A program made the translations under genes and the position numbers. A model generated the notes under the pieces. It was not told the DNA's origin and did no database searches. It worked only from the letters and a program-made list of their open reading frames with translations. From contig FPIT01000005.1 of NCBI GenBank assembly GCA_900119285.1, positions 186,001 through 250,000 of the forward strand: 64,000 nt of DNA, written 5' to 3'. Origin of the DNA: Prevotellaceae bacterium HUN156 (GTDB taxonomy: Bacteria > Bacteroidota > Bacteroidia > Bacteroidales > Bacteroidaceae). Shown one piece after another: positions 1-9,377 of this stretch (position 1 is the first letter of the stretch; the number at the start of each line of letters is the position of its first letter).

Positions 1-640
1 GCTCGGCGGAATCGAGCTCAACTTCTACCTTCTCGGTGACGCGCTGCTTATCAGGCGTAAAGAGGTCGAGCTTATTCTCATAGATATTATATACGCCCTT
101 GAACTTAGCACCCTGATTGATAGGCCAGCTCAGCGGACGAACCTTAATTTCCAACTCCTGTTCGAGTTCATCCAGCAAATCGAAAGGATCACGACCTTCA
201 CGGTCCATCTTATTGATAAAGATGATAACAGGGGTATTGCGCATACGGCAAACAGACATCAGCTTACGAGTCTGTGCCTCCACACCCTTGGCACCATCGA
301 CCACGATAATGGCAGAGTCGACAGCAGTCAGCGTGCGATAGGTATCCTCAGCAAAGTCTTGGTGACCTGGGGTATCGAGGATGTTTACCTTATACTCTAC
401 ATTAGAGCCATCGGGGGTATAGTCAAACTCCATCACCGAGGTAGATACCGAGATACCACGCTGTTTCTCAATATCCATCCAGTCGGAAGTGGCAGTCTTC
501 TTAATCTTATTATTCTTCACGGCACCAGCCACCTGTATCTGTCCACCAAACAACAGGAACTTCTCAGTCAGAGTGGTCTTACCGGCGTCTGGGTGCGAAA
601 TAATCGCAAATGTTCTTCTACGTTCTATCTCCTGATTCAT
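1..640 (-). CDS. prfC: Peptide chain release factor 3 (RF3), N-terminal part
   Basis: This gene runs off the left edge; about 213 N-terminal residues of an expected ~525 are visible. RF3 is the GTPase that recycles RF1 and RF2 from the terminating ribosome. The protein begins [20 protein letters not shown]. The G1 P-loop is [10 protein letters not shown] (about 15-24), the switch II region is [14 protein letters not shown] and the G4 motif is NKMD. The stretch around [14 protein letters not shown] is typical of RF3 rather than EF-G. The ATG at 638-640 lies 6 nt after the rfbD stop, so it is probably the last gene of a four-gene minus-strand unit. Confidence 0.93.
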   Translation of the reverse strand, partial: MNQEIERRRTFAIISHPDAGKTTLTEKFLLFGGQIQVAGAVKNNKIKKTATSDWMDIEKQRGISVSTSVMEFDYTPDGSNVEYKVNILDTPGHQDFAEDTYRTLTAVDSAIIVVDGAKGVEAQTRKLMSVCRMRNTPVIIFINKMDREGRDPFDLLDELEQELEIKVRPLSWPINQGAKFKGVYNIYENKLDLFTPDKQRVTEKVEVELDSAE

Positions 641-646
641 CAATCT

Positions 647-1507
647 TTATTTTTCATTCATTAATTTCTCAATACACTCACGCAACGACTCCTCCCAATA
701 GGGCACCTCCATCTGATAGGTCTGCTTGATTTTCGTCTTATCGAGCACACTATAATGTGGGCGATTGGCAGGAGTGGGATATTCAGCAGTATGCAACGGA
801 CGTACATGACAGGTGGTAATGCCTGCCAAGCGATGGATAGCCTTGGTAAAGTCGTACCAAGAGATAACGCCCTCGTTGGAGAAATGATATACACCAGGCA
901 CTACACCCTTGTTGATAGCAGTAAAGATGGCTGCTGCCAAATCACGCGCATAGGTAGGTGTACCAATCTGGTCGAAGATAACACCCAGCTCGGGCTTCTC
1001 TTGTCCCAGACGAATCATCGTCTTCACAAAGTTGTTGCCAAAGGTAGAGTACAGCCATGCCGTACGGATAATCATCGACTGCTTGCAGAGCTTCTGCACG
1101 TTCAACTCGCCCACGAGCTTGGTCTTACCATAGACACTATTAGGACACGTATCGTCATCCTCTACATAGGGCGTATGCTGCGTACCATCAAACACATAGT
1201 CGGTAGAAATCTGTATCATCCATCCACCACGCTTCTCGATAGCAGCAGCGAGATAAGCAGGAGCAATAGAATTGAGGACAGAACAAAACTCCTCGTTGTC
1301 TTCTGCCTTATCCACTGCGGTATAAGCAGCACAGTTCACGATGCCATCAATCTCATGGCTAGCCACAAACTGCTCTATCGCTTCCTGATTGGTGATGTCG
1401 AGTTCGGCAACATCGGTATTAAAATAGGTATGCTGGGGATTCTCCTTCTCCAGCAATTGCATCTCATTACCCAACTGGCCATTACAGCCCGTTACTAATA
1501 TATTCAT
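647..1507 (-). CDS. rfbD: dTDP-4-dehydrorhamnose reductase
   Basis: NADPH-dependent reductase for the last step of dTDP-L-rhamnose synthesis, which supplies rhamnose for surface polysaccharide. It has 286 aa, the normal family length. The Rossmann motif is GCNGQLG (7-13), the STDYVFDG segment lies at 101-108, and the SDR catalytic pair is Y126 and K130 in SVYGKTK. Its start overlaps the stop of the upstream DUF4924 gene by 4 nt. The other rhamnose genes (rfbA, rfbB, rfbC) are not in the window. Confidence 0.92.
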   Translation of the reverse strand: MNILVTGCNGQLGNEMQLLEKENPQHTYFNTDVAELDITNQEAIEQFVASHEIDGIVNCAAYTAVDKAEDNEEFCSVLNSIAPAYLAAAIEKRGGWMIQISTDYVFDGTQHTPYVEDDDTCPNSVYGKTKLVGELNVQKLCKQSMIIRTAWLYSTFGNNFVKTMIRLGQEKPELGVIFDQIGTPTYARDLAAAIFTAINKGVVPGVYHFSNEGVISWYDFTKAIHRLAGITTCHVRPLHTAEYPTPANRPHYSVLDKTKIKQTYQMEVPYWEESLRECIEKLMNEK

Positions 1508-2055
1508 TCTTCGTCGAATTTTAATCCTTCTTCCTTGTCTTTCTTATAGTAATCAGACAGCATACCCAAGAAGGTGGTCATCTCCTTTACAGCATGTTGC
1601 GTATTAGGAGTCACCTCCTTTTTCTGCAAACGCAGCAACATGGTGCCATAGAGCGCGTTAAAGCAGGTCTCCACCTCATTCTCCTCTTTGTTGGCGCCAT
1701 GATTGCGCAACTCTACGATATAGGGCAGCACCTTATAATATTCTGCATTATAGAAGGGGAACTTAGTAGATGAGAGCAACTGAGCATGAAGCTCTATCAG
1801 CTGTTGCATCACCACCTTGTTGATTTGAATATGTCCCTGCTCGCGGCATCCCTCCGAATTCATCATGCGAATAAGGTTGCCAAACCAGTCGGCCTCCTCC
1901 TCTTTCTGTTCGTCACTATAATCAAAACGGTCAATATATTCCCTACGGATGCGACTGATAGAACAGTCGAAAGCACGTATGGTATCCTCCACCTGCCACA
2001 TATACAACAGGTATTCGGCAATATTGGTCTTACGTAATTCTTGAGCTATAAACAC
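1504..2055 (-). CDS. DUF4924 family protein
   Basis: A 183-aa, soluble, mostly helical protein with no signal peptide. The start MFIAQELRKTNIAEYLLYMW and the internal YYKVLPYIVELR segment match the Bacteroidetes family DUF4924 as I know it. The function is unknown. It overlaps rfbD by 4 nt, so the two are translationally coupled. The charged C-terminus (KKDKEEGLKFDEE) is probably flexible. Confidence 0.8.
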   Translation of the reverse strand: MFIAQELRKTNIAEYLLYMWQVEDTIRAFDCSISRIRREYIDRFDYSDEQKEEEADWFGNLIRMMNSEGCREQGHIQINKVVMQQLIELHAQLLSSTKFPFYNAEYYKVLPYIVELRNHGANKEENEVETCFNALYGTMLLRLQKKEVTPNTQHAVKEMTTFLGMLSDYYKKDKEEGLKFDEE

Positions 2056-2097
2056 CTTATTAACTTACTATTTAACGATTTACAATTCTACAACCTA

Positions 2098-2763
2098 TCA
2101 AAAGAAGCGATACAAATTTGTAACGGTGCCAAAGAGATAGATGCCCGAGAAGATAATCACCACGGCACCTATAATCTGGTTGATAAGACGAATGCCATCA
2201 TCATTGAAGATGGTTCTTACCTTATCCACCAGCCATGTCAGTCCATACCACCATATCAGTGCACCACCCACAATACTGGCAAAGCCAATAATCATCTCAA
2301 AAGGACGATCGGGGATGACAAAGGCGAACTGAGCAAAAAGACCCATAAACAGGAAAACAATCAGCGGATTAGAGAAGGTAACAAGGAACGCTGTCCACAT
2401 GTTATACCAATAAGTACCACGCTGCTGTCCTGACTTATGCATATTCCTCGTGGGGTCGCATCGCCATGTATACACGCCGAATATCAGCAACATCACGCTA
2501 CCGATAATCTGCAAATAGAACTTATTCTGGTCGTTGTTGATAAAGTCCATCACAAAGGCCATACCAAAGCCAGTAATACCAGCATAGATAATGTCACTAA
2601 GGGCTGCACCCATGCCAGTTACCAAGCCAAACAAGCGCCCTTTGTTCAGCGTACGCTGTACACAGAGCACTCCCACAGGCCCCATTGGTGCAGAGGCTAC
2701 CATGCCTATCAGCATGCCCTTAAACACCAAATCTACTATATTAATATGTATAGGAAACACCAT
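2098..2763 (-). CDS. LysE/RhtB family amino-acid exporter
   Basis: A polytopic inner-membrane protein of 221 aa with about six hydrophobic segments. The family signature near the N-terminus is visible as ASAPMGPVGVLC, followed by the glycine-rich segment GLVTGMGAALSDIIYAGITG. LysE/RhtB proteins export amino acids or related small solutes; the substrate cannot be read here. I chose the ATG at 2761-2763 (MVFPIHINIVDLVFKG). A further in-frame ATG at 2805 would add a 14-residue segment atypical of the family. It is the first gene of the LysE-DUF4924-rfbD-prfC run. Confidence 0.85.
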   Translation of the reverse strand: MVFPIHINIVDLVFKGMLIGMVASAPMGPVGVLCVQRTLNKGRLFGLVTGMGAALSDIIYAGITGFGMAFVMDFINNDQNKFYLQIIGSVMLLIFGVYTWRCDPTRNMHKSGQQRGTYWYNMWTAFLVTFSNPLIVFLFMGLFAQFAFVIPDRPFEMIIGFASIVGGALIWWYGLTWLVDKVRTIFNDDGIRLINQIIGAVVIIFSGIYLFGTVTNLYRFF

Positions 2764-2853
2764 ATCGCCGACAAAGGTACAACTTTTTAAGCAGTTAAGA
2801 AACATAAAGATGTTAAAGGGAGTTAAAATGAGGTGGTTATCTTAAGAAATGAG

Positions 2854-2861
2854 TAACTTTG
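2854..2861 (+). promoter_or_regulatory. Probable -7 box for the ROK glucokinase
   Basis: TAACTTTG matches the Bacteroidetes -7 consensus TAnnTTTG and lies 42 nt before the glucokinase ATG. No clear TTTG -33 element is seen 19-21 nt upstream. Confidence 0.45.
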
Positions 2862-2903
2862 CAACGTATTCAAGAGAAATAACAAAAATTTACAATACAT
2901 ACT

Positions 2904-3890
2904 ATGAGTGAGCAACAAGGAATTAAGCCCTATGTAATTGGCTTAGACTTAGGTGGCACCAATGCCGTATTCGGCATTGTAGACCAGCGTGGAGACATCA
3001 AAGCAACCACAGCCATCAAAACACAACAATACGATACAGCCGAAGCATTTATTGAAGCATCTGTCTGCGCACTTCAGCCTATCATCGAACAGGTGGGAGG
3101 CATGGAGAAGATTAAGGCGATGGGTATCGGTGCGCCCAATGGCAACTACTATAAAGGTACCATTGAGATTGCTCCTAACATCAAGTGGGCTCACGATTGC
3201 GTAGTGCCTATCGCACAGATGTTTAGCGAAAAGCTGGAAGGTATTCCTGTTGCTGTCACCAACGATGCTAACGCTGCTGCCATTGGCGAAATGGTATATG
3301 GTGTAGCTCGTGGCATGAAAAACTTTATTGTGATTACTCTTGGTACTGGTGTAGGTTCTGGTATCGTAGCCAATGGTCAGCTCATCTATGGCTGCGACGG
3401 TTTTGCTGGAGAGTTAGGTCATATTACCATGGTACGTGGTGAGGAAGGTCGCCTCTGCGGATGTGGTCGCAAGGGCTGTCTGGAGACTTACTGCTCTGCC
3501 ACAGGTGTTGCCCGTACAGCACGCGAGATGTTGGCCAAGAGCAATCGCCCCTCACTGCTTCGCGAAATCAATCCCGAAGATATCACTTCGCTTGATGTTT
3601 CTATCGCTGCTGGCAAGGGAGACGAGTTGGCAAAAGAGATTTACGAGTTTACTGGTCATATGCTTGGTGAGGCATGCGCAGACTTTGCTACATTCTGTTC
3701 ACCTGAAGCATTCATCTTCTTTGGCGGTATGGCAAAAGCTGGAGAATTGATATTCGACCCCATCAAGAAAGCATATAACGAACACGTCATGCCTGTATAC
3801 AAAGGAAAGGCTCAGTTCCTTGTAAGTGGTCTTGACGGAGCTTCTGCAGCAGTGCTAGGCGCTTCTGCCATTGGCTGGGAAGTACAATAA
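2904..3890 (+). CDS. ROK family glucokinase
   Basis: Cytosolic sugar kinase of 328 aa that phosphorylates glucose (or a related hexose) with ATP. All ROK hallmarks are intact: phosphate-1 motif DLGGTN (15-20), catalytic Asp121 in TNDANAAA, ATP-binding GTG at 147-149, sugar-binding GELGH (169-173), and the zinc site CGCGRKGCLE (C185, C187, C192). It is monocistronic between a promoter-like box and a downstream hairpin. It is a useful comparison for the two degenerate ROK genes at 37706-39691. Confidence 0.9.
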   Translation: MSEQQGIKPYVIGLDLGGTNAVFGIVDQRGDIKATTAIKTQQYDTAEAFIEASVCALQPIIEQVGGMEKIKAMGIGAPNGNYYKGTIEIAPNIKWAHDCVVPIAQMFSEKLEGIPVAVTNDANAAAIGEMVYGVARGMKNFIVITLGTGVGSGIVANGQLIYGCDGFAGELGHITMVRGEEGRLCGCGRKGCLETYCSATGVARTAREMLAKSNRPSLLREINPEDITSLDVSIAAGKGDELAKEIYEFTGHMLGEACADFATFCSPEAFIFFGGMAKAGELIFDPIKKAYNEHVMPVYKGKAQFLVSGLDGASAAVLGASAIGWEVQ

Positions 3891-3901
3891 AACAAGAAAA
3901 A

Positions 3902-3929
3902 GAGGTTGGTGCAGGACGCTACCAACCTC
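3902..3929 (+). terminator. Hairpin downstream of the glucokinase
   Basis: A perfect 9-bp stem, gaggttggt (3902-3910) with accaacctc (3921-3929), has a 10-nt loop and begins 11 nt after the stop. There is no strong T-run after it, so termination is plausible but not certain. Confidence 0.5.
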
Positions 3930-4012
3930 AACCTATGAAGTATGATAAGTAAACGTCGGCAATAACCTACGCAAGGCTTATCGGGGGCAAATTTAGACAT
4001 TATTCAGATAAA

Positions 4013-4930
4013 ATGCAAATTTTTCGGCTCTTTTTTTCGATATTTCTTATTTTCTCCTTTATCAGTTGTGAGAAAGAAGTCATTAACAACCAGAACAACA
4101 AAGAGCTAGAAGCGAGACTCACAGACGATATCAAGAGGCAAGCTCTGACCGTTGAAGAGGCTATCGACATAGAACCCGGCTATTGGATAACCGTTAAAGG
4201 ATATATCGTAGCGGCAGCAGAGAGCAGTATAAAGAATGCAGACTTTCGCAAGCCCTTTGCCGGCAAGACTGCAATCTTACTATCCGATGAACCTGCAGAT
4301 GGTACTGACGAACAAGTCTTCTCCAATCTTATGCCCATCTCATTGTCTGATGCTGGCAAGGGTATTAGTAGCAGTTTCAATCTTCAAGACCATGCAGAAC
4401 TTTGGAACTCGTTTGTCTATATTCATGGCATACGCAAGCAGTATTTAAGTGCCCCAGGCATCAAGGAAGTGACAAACATCTGGATAGATTCCAACCATAA
4501 TCCAAATAATGACGAGGATACTCCCGGGCCAAACACTGACAATCCGAATGAGGATGATAATCCACCCATTGACGATAACGGTGACAATTACGACAATGTA
4601 CTGACTGTAGCACAAGCTATCAATGCCCCAATCGACAAGGTCATCAGGGTTAATGGCTATATTGTAGCAACGACCTCAAAAAGCATGAATAACGTCAAAT
4701 TCGAGAATATCCACGAGAATTTCACAGCCATTGTATTGGCAGATGCCCCCGACACCAAAGAGAAAGAGAAGTTATTCCCAGTTGGTGTTGAGAAGAGTTT
4801 GCGAGAGGAACTGATTGCCACTTATGGAGCAGAAATTAAAAATCTACGTGTCACTGTCATCGGTAATAAAGACACTTACCTTGGGCAACCAGGTATCAAA
4901 AAGACATTAGCAATCAAAGTAACACCATAA
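4013..4930 (+). CDS. DUF6359 domain lipoprotein with two tandem domains
   Basis: A 305-aa exported lipoprotein. A hydrophobic N-terminus leads to the lipobox FISC, which gives the lipidated Cys at residue 19. Two copies of the same domain follow. Each starts with an -AxxI- segment and G-Y-I-V-A (VKGYIVAAAESSIKNADF near 57, VNGYIVATTSKSMNNVKF near 213). They are joined by an acidic, Asn/Pro-rich linker (about 160-198). The repeats match my recollection of DUF6359, an OB-fold-like Bacteroidetes family. The ligand is unknown. It probably faces the periplasm or cell surface. Confidence 0.75.
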   Translation: MQIFRLFFSIFLIFSFISCEKEVINNQNNKELEARLTDDIKRQALTVEEAIDIEPGYWITVKGYIVAAAESSIKNADFRKPFAGKTAILLSDEPADGTDEQVFSNLMPISLSDAGKGISSSFNLQDHAELWNSFVYIHGIRKQYLSAPGIKEVTNIWIDSNHNPNNDEDTPGPNTDNPNEDDNPPIDDNGDNYDNVLTVAQAINAPIDKVIRVNGYIVATTSKSMNNVKFENIHENFTAIVLADAPDTKEKEKLFPVGVEKSLREELIATYGAEIKNLRVTVIGNKDTYLGQPGIKKTLAIKVTP

Positions 4931-4998
4931 TTACGAATGCCTTTTCGACAGCAAATTTGCAATATTTCTATCAAAACATTAAAATAATTGCCGAAAAA

Positions 4999-5030
4999 TT
5001 TGCAGAATAGAAGAATTATACGTACTTTTG
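4999..5030 (+). promoter_or_regulatory. trp operon promoter
   Basis: TTTG (4999-5002) and TACTTTTG (5023-5030) are separated by 20 nt, an exact match to the Bacteroidetes primary-sigma promoter. Transcription would start near 5037, so the leader RNA includes the whole attenuator. Confidence 0.85.
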
Positions 5031-5056
5031 CCAACGAAAATTAAAAACGAAGCTAG

Positions 5057-5110
5057 ATGAAGCATTCAATGAACAATATTTGGTGGTGGCGTAACTCGAG
5101 ATTCAAATAG
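5057..5110 (+). CDS. trpL: trp operon leader peptide (17 aa, Trp-Trp-Trp)
   Basis: A short ORF, MKHSMNNIWWWRNSRFK, lies between the trp promoter and the terminator hairpin. Three consecutive TGG codons at 5081-5089 in 17 codons are very unlikely by chance directly upstream of trpB. They are the classical Trp-sensing device: ribosomes stall here when charged tRNA-Trp is scarce. The stop codon is TAG at 5108-5110. The peptide itself needs no function. Confidence 0.9.
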   Translation: MKHSMNNIWWWRNSRFK

Positions 5111-5190
5111 TCGCGAGGTACGAAGCCGTATAATATCGTTTGATTGAATGAAAGAGGCTCGTCGTTAACGCGACGAGCCTCTTTTCTTTT
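5063..5190 (+). promoter_or_regulatory. trp attenuator (ribosome-mediated)
   Basis: Three competing pairings are visible. (1) A leader stem, 5063-5080 with 5132-5150, has 17 of 18 positions paired with one bulge; its 5' arm lies inside the leader ORF, ending at the first Trp codon. (2) An antiterminator: tcgcg 5111-5115 with cgcga 5169-5173, plus acga(a)gcc 5120-5127 with ggctcgt 5156-5162. (3) A terminator: a 14-bp stem, 5151-5164 with 5171-5184, then a T-rich tract. A ribosome stalled on the Trp codons blocks pairing 1 and allows 2, so the operon is read. A ribosome reaching the TAG covers 5111-5122, so 3 forms. This probably belongs to the predicted Bacteroid-trp leader class. Confidence 0.88.
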
Positions 5191-5223
5191 TCACGTAAGA
5201 CATAAAGAATAAAAACAACATAT

Positions 5224-6426
5224 ATGAGTTATTTAGTAGACGATAAAGGTTTCTATGGAGAGTTTGGTGGAGCATATGTTCCCGAGATTCTCTATGCTAC
5301 AGTAAAGAATCTGCAAGAGCAGTATCTGCCCATCATTGAATCAGAAGAGTTTCAGCGTGAATACATGCAACTGCTGCGCGACTATGTCGGTCGCCCATCG
5401 CCACTCTACTATGCCAAGAGAATGAGCGAAAAGTATGGTTGTCAGTTGTATCTGAAGCGCGAGGATTTGAACCACACTGGTGCGCACAAGATTAACAACA
5501 CCATCGGTCAGATTCTGTTGGCCAAGAAAATGGGAAAGAAACGTATCATCGCCGAGACAGGTGCAGGACAACATGGTGTAGCTACTGCTACTGTTTGTGC
5601 GCTGATGGATATGCCTTGTGTAGTTTATCAAGGAGCGCTTGATGTGGAGCGACAGCATGTGAATGTAGAACGCATGAAGATGCTGGGCGCAGAAGTTCGC
5701 CCAGTCAAGACTGGAAACTGGACACTGAAGGATGCCACCAACGAGGCTATCCGTGACTGGTGTTGTCACCCTGCAGACACTTTTTATATTATAGGTAGCA
5801 CCGTTGGTCCTCACCCCTACCCTGACATGGTAGCTCGTCTGCAGAGTATCATCTCTAAGGAAATCAAAGAACAGTTACAAGAAAAGATTGGTCGTGACTA
5901 TCCCGACATTCTGATGGCATGCGTTGGTGGCGGTAGCAATGCCGCTGGTACTATTTATCATTATATTGATGACGAGCGTGTTCGCATTATCCTTGCTGAA
6001 GCTGGCGGACAGGGAGCAGATACTGGCCATACGGCTGCCACTATTCATGCAGGAAGACTAGGAATCCTGCATGGCTCAAAAACACTGGTGATGCAAACTC
6101 CCGATGGTCAGATTATTGAAGCAGAGAGCATTTCAGCAGGCCTCGACTACCCTGGCATTGGTCCTATGCACGCAAACTTAGCCAGTCAGCATCGTGCCAC
6201 TGTTCACTCTATTAACGATGACGAAGCAGTGCGTGCTGCTTACGAACTAACACGCATGGAGGGCATCATTCCCGCATTGGAGTCAGCCCATGCTATTGCT
6301 GCATTGTCAAAGGTACAGTTCAAGCCAGACGATGTTGTTGTATTGACGGTTAGCGGTCGTGGCGACAAAGACGTAGAGACATATCTTAACAACAAACACA
6401 TGGCAGGAGAATATGGAAACTTTTAA
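5224..6426 (+). CDS. trpB: Tryptophan synthase beta chain
   Basis: PLP enzyme that joins indole and serine to make tryptophan, acting with TrpA. It has 400 aa. The PLP lysine is K89 in NHTGAHKINN, the phosphate-binding loop is GGGSNAAG, and the conserved ETGAGQHG segment is present. It is the first structural gene after the attenuator, as in other Bacteroidetes, where trpB leads the operon. Its 3' end overlaps trpE by 14 nt. Confidence 0.97.
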   Translation: MSYLVDDKGFYGEFGGAYVPEILYATVKNLQEQYLPIIESEEFQREYMQLLRDYVGRPSPLYYAKRMSEKYGCQLYLKREDLNHTGAHKINNTIGQILLAKKMGKKRIIAETGAGQHGVATATVCALMDMPCVVYQGALDVERQHVNVERMKMLGAEVRPVKTGNWTLKDATNEAIRDWCCHPADTFYIIGSTVGPHPYPDMVARLQSIISKEIKEQLQEKIGRDYPDILMACVGGGSNAAGTIYHYIDDERVRIILAEAGGQGADTGHTAATIHAGRLGILHGSKTLVMQTPDGQIIEAESISAGLDYPGIGPMHANLASQHRATVHSINDDEAVRAAYELTRMEGIIPALESAHAIAALSKVQFKPDDVVVLTVSGRGDKDVETYLNNKHMAGEYGNF

Positions 6427-7804
6427 TTATACAACCACTAGTCAGACGATACTGGCAGACCTCTACACACCCGTTGGGGTTTATATGCGACTGCGCGACC
6501 TCTATCCGCAGAGCGCTCTCATGGAGAGCAGCGACTATCATGATGCCAGCAACTCCCATTCGTTTATCGGCATTCATCCAATGGCATCAGTAGCCGTCAG
6601 TCATGGTGTTGCCACCATCACTTTCCCTGATGGCACTCATGAGAACCACGAGATTAGCAAAGACTACGATACTGCAGCAGCCATTCATGGTCTTATCGAC
6701 CGCATCCATGTAGACGGAGACGATAGCAAGGTCTGCGGCCTTTATGGCTATACCTCTTTTAATGCAGTTCGCTACTTTGAGAACATTCCCGTTAAGGATG
6801 AGACACAAGCAAAGAATGATGCACCCGACATCCTTTATATCATGTATCAGGTGGTTATCGTCTTCGATCATCACAACAACCAGTTAAAAGTGGTTAGCCT
6901 CTCAGGTGAGAAAGAAATTACAGAGATTCTCAAGGCAATGAACCGCGGAAACATACAGCCATACGATTTCCATCCTGTTGGTGAAGTTCGTTCCACACTA
7001 ACTGACGAGGAGCATAAGGCAAATATCCGCAAAGGCATCAAGCACTGTCTGCGTGGCGATGTATTCCAGATTGTACTCTCACGTCGTTTCATCCAGAAAT
7101 ATGAAGGCGATGACTTCAAACTCTATCGTGCACTGCGAAGCATCAACCCATCGCCCTATTTGTTCTACTTCGACTTCGGTGGTTTCCGTATATTCGGTTC
7201 TTCACCTGAGACGCACTGTCGCATTGAGAACAATAAAGCTTACATTGACCCTATTGCAGGAACGACAAAGCGCACGGGTGATGCCGAGGCAGACCGCCAA
7301 GGAGCAGAATATCTGCGCAACGACCCCAAGGAGAATGCTGAGCATGTAATGTTGGTAGACTTGGCACGCAACGACCTAAGCAGAAACTGCCATGGTGTAA
7401 AGGTAGACTTCTACAAGGATTTACAGTATTACTCACATGTCATTCACCTCGTATCTCGTGTCAGTGGAGAACTGAATAACGGTGCAGATCCTATCAAAGC
7501 ATTCATAGACACTTTCCCTGCTGGCACACTGAGTGGCGCTCCCAAGGTAAGAGCTATGCAACTCATCTCCGAATATGAACCTCACAATCGTGGAGCTTAT
7601 GGTGGTTGCATTGGCGTCATCGGTCTCGATGGCAGTCTGAACCAAGCCATCACTATCCGCACCTTCGTTAGTCGTAACGGAGAATTATGGTTCCAAGCTG
7701 GCGGCGGCATCGTTGCCAAGAGCAATGAAGATTATGAATTGCAAGAGGTGAACAACAAACTCGGAGCACTTCGTAAAGCCATTCTATTAGCCGAGAAATA
7801 TTAG
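6413..7804 (+). CDS. trpE: Anthranilate synthase component I
   Basis: Chorismate-utilising subunit of 463 aa that converts chorismate and ammonia (from TrpG) to anthranilate. The chorismate-binding core is clear: DPIAGTTKRTGDAEADR, DLARNDLSR, and the C-terminal GGCIGVIGLDGSLNQAITIR and AGGGIV motifs. A separate N-terminal domain is present, as is usual for TrpE. Whether Trp feedback residues (the LLES-like motif near LMESSDYH) are functional is inference. The start lies inside trpB. Confidence 0.96.
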   Translation: METFNYTTTSQTILADLYTPVGVYMRLRDLYPQSALMESSDYHDASNSHSFIGIHPMASVAVSHGVATITFPDGTHENHEISKDYDTAAAIHGLIDRIHVDGDDSKVCGLYGYTSFNAVRYFENIPVKDETQAKNDAPDILYIMYQVVIVFDHHNNQLKVVSLSGEKEITEILKAMNRGNIQPYDFHPVGEVRSTLTDEEHKANIRKGIKHCLRGDVFQIVLSRRFIQKYEGDDFKLYRALRSINPSPYLFYFDFGGFRIFGSSPETHCRIENNKAYIDPIAGTTKRTGDAEADRQGAEYLRNDPKENAEHVMLVDLARNDLSRNCHGVKVDFYKDLQYYSHVIHLVSRVSGELNNGADPIKAFIDTFPAGTLSGAPKVRAMQLISEYEPHNRGAYGGCIGVIGLDGSLNQAITIRTFVSRNGELWFQAGGGIVAKSNEDYELQEVNNKLGALRKAILLAEKY

Positions 7805-7818
7805 AAATATATAACGAT

Positions 7819-8382
7819 ATGAAAATAGTTATCATAGACAACTACGATTCGTTTACCTATAACCTCGCCCACCTTGTACGTGAGTTGGGCGTTGATGTAA
7901 CGGTAATCCGTAATGATCAGTTCAACCTCGAGGACATTGAGGCATTCGATAAAATCATACTATCTCCAGGCCCAGGCATCCCATCAGAGGCAGGTCTGCT
8001 ATTAGATGTTATCCGTACCTATGCAGACCATAAGCCTATCCTCGGTGTATGTTTGGGACATCAGGCTATTGGAGAAGCATTTGGAGGAAAGCTAGAGAAT
8101 CTCAGCGAGGTATTTCATGGCGTAGATACACCTTGCCGTATCACCGCCAAAAGCCCTCTCTTCGTAGGATTATCTGATAACATCACCATCGGCCGCTATC
8201 ACTCATGGGTAGTCTCTCGAGAATCATTCCCTGAATGTCTGGAGATTACAGCAGTTAGTGAAGAAGGGCAGATTATGGCACTTCAGCATCGCGAGCTACC
8301 CATATATGGTATACAGTTCCATCCCGAAAGCGTGCTGACCCCTGAAGGTAAGAATATAATAAAAAACTATATCGACTTATGA
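7819..8382 (+). CDS. trpG: Anthranilate synthase component II (glutamine amidotransferase)
   Basis: Class I glutamine amidotransferase of 187 aa that supplies ammonia to TrpE. The catalytic triad is visible: C78 in GVCLGHQ, and H168 and E170 in FHPESVLT. The oxyanion segment SPGPGIP is at 49-55. In some bacteria this subunit also serves PabB; no pabB is in the window. It overlaps trpD by 4 nt (ATGA). Confidence 0.96.
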   Translation: MKIVIIDNYDSFTYNLAHLVRELGVDVTVIRNDQFNLEDIEAFDKIILSPGPGIPSEAGLLLDVIRTYADHKPILGVCLGHQAIGEAFGGKLENLSEVFHGVDTPCRITAKSPLFVGLSDNITIGRYHSWVVSRESFPECLEITAVSEEGQIMALQHRELPIYGIQFHPESVLTPEGKNIIKNYIDL

Positions 8383-9377
8383 AAGAGATTTTAGCAAAGC
8401 TCCTCAATCACGAGGAACTCTCCCGCGAGGAGATGAAAGACATTTTGGTGGGCATCACCCACAGTGAATACCCCAACGAGCAGATCACAGCACTATTGAC
8501 AGCACTACAGATGCGTGGAGTAAGCGTAGATGAGCTGTTAGGCTTCCGCGATGGCATTTTAGAGACGGGAGTTCCTGTACCTTTGGATTGCGACCGCTAT
8601 ATTGATGTTGTAGGTACTGGGGGAGACCGCAAGAATACGTTCAACATCTCAACCACCTCATGCTTTGTTATTGCAGGTGCCGGTTACAAAGTAGCCAAGC
8701 ACGGAAACTATGCAGCGACCTCAACGAGTGGTGCATCAAATGTGATTGCGCAACATGGTGTGAGATTCACCGACGACTTAGAACAATTAAACCGTTGTAT
8801 GGCAGAGTGTGGCATTGTTTACCTCCACGCTCAACTCTTTGCAAAAGCCATGAAGTTTGTCGGTCCAATCCGAAAGGCGCTTCCATTCCCAACCATCTTC
8901 AACCTATTAGGTCCGTTGGTAAACCCCAGCCAGCCAAGCTGTCAACTTCTCGGCGTAGCTAACCTTGATCAGATGCGACTCTACCATCAGGTATACCAAC
9001 GCCTTGGCATTGACTACGGCATTGTCAACTCCATTGATGGCTACGATGAGATATCACTTACTGGTGATTTCAAGGTAACAACCAAGCAGTATGAACACAT
9101 CTACAAACCAAGTGACCTTGGTTTTGCAACAGCCAAGCCTGAAGAGCTTGTAGCTGGTGCCACCGAATTGGAGGCAAAAGAAATCTTCGACAGTGTATTG
9201 GAGAATCGTGCACTGCCCGCTCAAAAGGACATTGTGTTGGCAAATGCTGCATTTGGAATTCAGGTGCTGGAAGGTGGAAAGAAAGACATTAACGAGTGCA
9301 TTGCCATTGCTCGCGAAAGTATAGATAGCGGGGCAGCATTGCATACATTCAAGAAATTTGTAGAACTGAATTCATGA
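8379..9377 (+). CDS. trpD: Anthranilate phosphoribosyltransferase
   Basis: Transfers phosphoribose from PRPP to anthranilate. It has 332 aa, the normal length. The PRPP-binding motif is GTGGDRKNTFNIST (from 79), and the KHGN and GPLVNP motifs follow. It overlaps trpG and trpC by 4 nt on each side, so translation is coupled throughout. Confidence 0.96.
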   Translation: MKEILAKLLNHEELSREEMKDILVGITHSEYPNEQITALLTALQMRGVSVDELLGFRDGILETGVPVPLDCDRYIDVVGTGGDRKNTFNISTTSCFVIAGAGYKVAKHGNYAATSTSGASNVIAQHGVRFTDDLEQLNRCMAECGIVYLHAQLFAKAMKFVGPIRKALPFPTIFNLLGPLVNPSQPSCQLLGVANLDQMRLYHQVYQRLGIDYGIVNSIDGYDEISLTGDFKVTTKQYEHIYKPSDLGFATAKPEELVAGATELEAKEIFDSVLENRALPAQKDIVLANAAFGIQVLEGGKKDINECIAIARESIDSGAALHTFKKFVELNS

